The notes under the pieces are model-generated. The model was given only the letters and a program-made list of their open reading frames with translations, made no database searches and was not told the origin of the DNA. DNA of 64,000 bases from Neisseria sicca (GTDB lineage: Bacteria > Pseudomonadota > Gammaproteobacteria > Burkholderiales > Neisseriaceae): the NCBI RefSeq assembly GCF_017753665.1, contig NZ_CP072524.1, positions 62,001 to 126,000 on the forward strand, read 5' to 3'. Below, piece by piece: positions 62,564 to 64,000 of the stretch; the stretch's first letter is position 1, and every line of letters begins with the position of its first letter. Position numbers and translations under genes: made by a program.

Positions 62564-63922
62564 ATGAACACAACATCCCAATTTACCAGCAATTTCTGGA
62601 ATATATACATTGCAGTTATTGTCGTGCTCAGCTTTATCGGCTTGGCATGGCTGCTGCTTTCCCAAAACGTTGTGAAGCGTCCTAAAAAGGGCGAAGAAGT
62701 TAAAACGACAGGTCATGAATGGGACGGTATTGAAGAATACAACAACCCGCTGCCGCGTTGGTGGTTTTGGCTGTATGTCTGTACTTGGCTGTTCGGTATC
62801 GGCTACTTGGTCATGTATCCGGGTTTGGGCGATTATAAAGGACAGTGGAAATGGAGCAGCAAGGGACAATACGAGAAAGAAATGGCTAAAGCCGATCAAG
62901 AGTACGGCAAAGTTTATGCCAAATTTGCCAAAATGCCGATTGAGAAAGTGGCGAAAGATCCTGAAGCACGCGCCATCGGTCAAAACCTCTTTAATACCTA
63001 CTGTATCCAATGTCACGGTTCTGATGCCAAAGGTTCTAAAGGTTTCCCGAATTTGACCGACAGCGATTGGCTGTGGGGCGGCGAACCTGAGAAAATCCAT
63101 GAGACCATTGAAAAAGGCCGTACGGCACAAATGGCTGCATGGGGTCCTGCACTGGGTGAAGAGCGCGTAAAAGATGTGGCAAACTATGTCATGTCCTTGT
63201 CCAAACCTAAAGATCAATACGATGAAGAACGCGCTGCCCGCGGTAAAGCATTGTTCAGCGGTCCTCCCGCAAACTGCTTTACTTGTCACGGCGATAAAGG
63301 TCAAGGTATTCAAGGCTTGGGTCCGAACCTAACCGACGACGTATGGTTGTGGGGCGGTACTCAAAAATCGATTATCGAAACCATCACCAACGGTCGACAC
63401 AGCCAGATGCCTGCTTGGGGTCATTTCTTGGATAAAGACAAACTCCACATCATGACTGCGTATGTATGGGGTCTGTCTAACAAAGACGGCAAAGCACTGG
63501 TGAAAAAAGCTGAACCTGCTCCGGCACCTGCTTCTACCGCTGCATCATCTACTGCCGCTTCATCTGCTTCCGCTCCGGCTCAAGCTGAAAAAGCTGCTTC
63601 AGCAACTGATGCAAAAGCACCTGCTACTTCTGAAGCCAAACCTGCAGAAAAAGCAGACGCTTCATCTACCAAAGTAGACGGTAAAGCTGTTTTTGAAGCC
63701 AACTGCAAAATGTGTCACGGCGGCACCATCCCCGGTGCTCCAGGCATAGGCAAGAAAGACGATTGGGCTCCGCGTATCAAACAAGGTAAAGATACCCTGC
63801 ACAAACACGCGATTGAGGGCTTCAACTCCATGCCGGCAAAAGGCGGTAACTCAAGCCTGAGCGATGACGAAGTCAAAGCTGCGGTTGACTATATGGCCAA
63901 CCAATCCGGCGCCAAATTCTAA
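62564..63922 (+). CDS. ccoP: cbb3-type cytochrome c oxidase, subunit III, tri-haem form
   Basis: Membrane-anchored cytochrome c of 452 residues. Haem sites: CIQCH near residue 147, CFTCH near 240, and CKMCH near 384. Most bacteria have only the first two. The third domain follows an Ala/Pro/Ser/Lys-rich linker (residues about 310-370). In N. gonorrhoeae the third haem is reported to pass electrons to the nitrite reductase AniA; meningococci have lost it. GGAG lies 8 bp upstream of the ATG. Confidence 0.97.
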   Translation: MNTTSQFTSNFWNIYIAVIVVLSFIGLAWLLLSQNVVKRPKKGEEVKTTGHEWDGIEEYNNPLPRWWFWLYVCTWLFGIGYLVMYPGLGDYKGQWKWSSKGQYEKEMAKADQEYGKVYAKFAKMPIEKVAKDPEARAIGQNLFNTYCIQCHGSDAKGSKGFPNLTDSDWLWGGEPEKIHETIEKGRTAQMAAWGPALGEERVKDVANYVMSLSKPKDQYDEERAARGKALFSGPPANCFTCHGDKGQGIQGLGPNLTDDVWLWGGTQKSIIETITNGRHSQMPAWGHFLDKDKLHIMTAYVWGLSNKDGKALVKKAEPAPAPASTAASSTAASSASAPAQAEKAASATDAKAPATSEAKPAEKADASSTKVDGKAVFEANCKMCHGGTIPGAPGIGKKDDWAPRIKQGKDTLHKHAIEGFNSMPAKGGNSSLSDDEVKAAVDYMANQSGAKF

Positions 63923-63937
63923 ATCGTAGAAATTAAA

Positions 63938-63966
63938 ACGCACCTTTTAATAAGGTGCGTTTTTTT
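63938..63966 (+). terminator. Terminator of ccoNOQP
   Basis: ACGCACCTT and AAGGTGCGT form a 9-bp stem with a 5-base loop and a run of six T. It contains no DUS. Confidence 0.92.
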
Positions 63967-63981
63967 ATGGTTAAACTATCT

Positions 63982-64000
63982 GAGACCTTTGCAAAATTCC
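63982..64000. mobile_element. Tip of an IS1106-like (IS5-family) element
   Basis: The window ends in GAGACCTTTGCAAAATTCC. The first ten bases equal the ends of the remnant at 7509-7688, and from memory the whole matches the start of IS1106-type elements in Neisseria. Only 19 bases are visible, so whether a full element follows is unknown. Confidence 0.6.

Overview
The window is a chromosomal segment of a Neisseria in the N. mucosa / N. sicca / N. macacae group. The main evidence is the DNA uptake sequence: dozens of copies of AGGTCGTCTGAA (the 'mucosa' dialect, with T where the classical AG-DUS has C), many paired as inverted repeats that form gene terminators. A comEA copy next to an rRNA operon, a Correia (NEMIS) element, IS1655-like and IS1106-like sequences, a tri-heme CcoP and respiratory nitrate reductase genes all fit a nitrate-reducing commensal Neisseria.

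Layout. 1-732: 5' part of coaBC (minus). 1222-6757: a complete rRNA operon (promoter, boxA, 16S, tRNA-Ile, tRNA-Ala, 23S, 5S, terminator) with long processing stems around 16S and 23S. 7072-7371: comEA. 7372-8614: gene-poor DNA with two decayed insertion-sequence remnants. 8615-28425: an island of about 20 kb for nitrate respiration and molybdenum, all on the minus strand. In transcription order it reads DUF2478, narH-narJ-narI, a narX remnant, narL, mop, narK1, narK2, moeA-moaA-mobA-moaC-moaD-moaE, modA-modB-modC, narG, mog. NarG is made about 12 kb away from narHJI, so the usual narGHJI order is broken.

28661-31442 holds an amino-acid binding protein, three poorly known genes and a candidate small RNA. 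31495-36432 is framed by two inverted, equal-length IS30-family (IS1655-like) copies enclosing dedA, hda, a HAD phosphatase, a DUS tandem array and a small TonB-domain protein. 36446-42660 is housekeeping: cutA, panD, kdsA, nrdR, a lipoprotein, ribD, glmS. An IS3-family element (42699-43946) sits in the loop of the glmS terminator. 43977-59963: lapB-lapA, ilvE, a DUF1275 membrane protein, an OmpA-like lipoprotein, a hairpin-rich then AT-rich gap, an LpxL acyltransferase, ruvC, a broken porin, a heptosyltransferase, tyrA, dxs, a Correia element, a nitrilase-family amidase, a DUF442 phosphatase-like protein and an M61 peptidase. 60293-63922 is ccoNOQP for cbb3 oxidase. The last 19 bases look like the tip of an IS1106-like (IS5-family) element.

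How the genes fit together. The island imports nitrate (NarK1/2) and molybdate (ModABC), stores or buffers molybdate (Mop), builds and inserts the molybdenum cofactor (MoaACDE, Mog, MoeA, MobA), and makes and matures the membrane nitrate reductase (NarGHI, NarJ). NarL is the visible regulator, but its expected sensor NarX is reduced to a fragment. cbb3 oxidase with a third haem on CcoP fits the same low-oxygen lifestyle. All assignments come from reading the sequence and recalling families; no database search was run.
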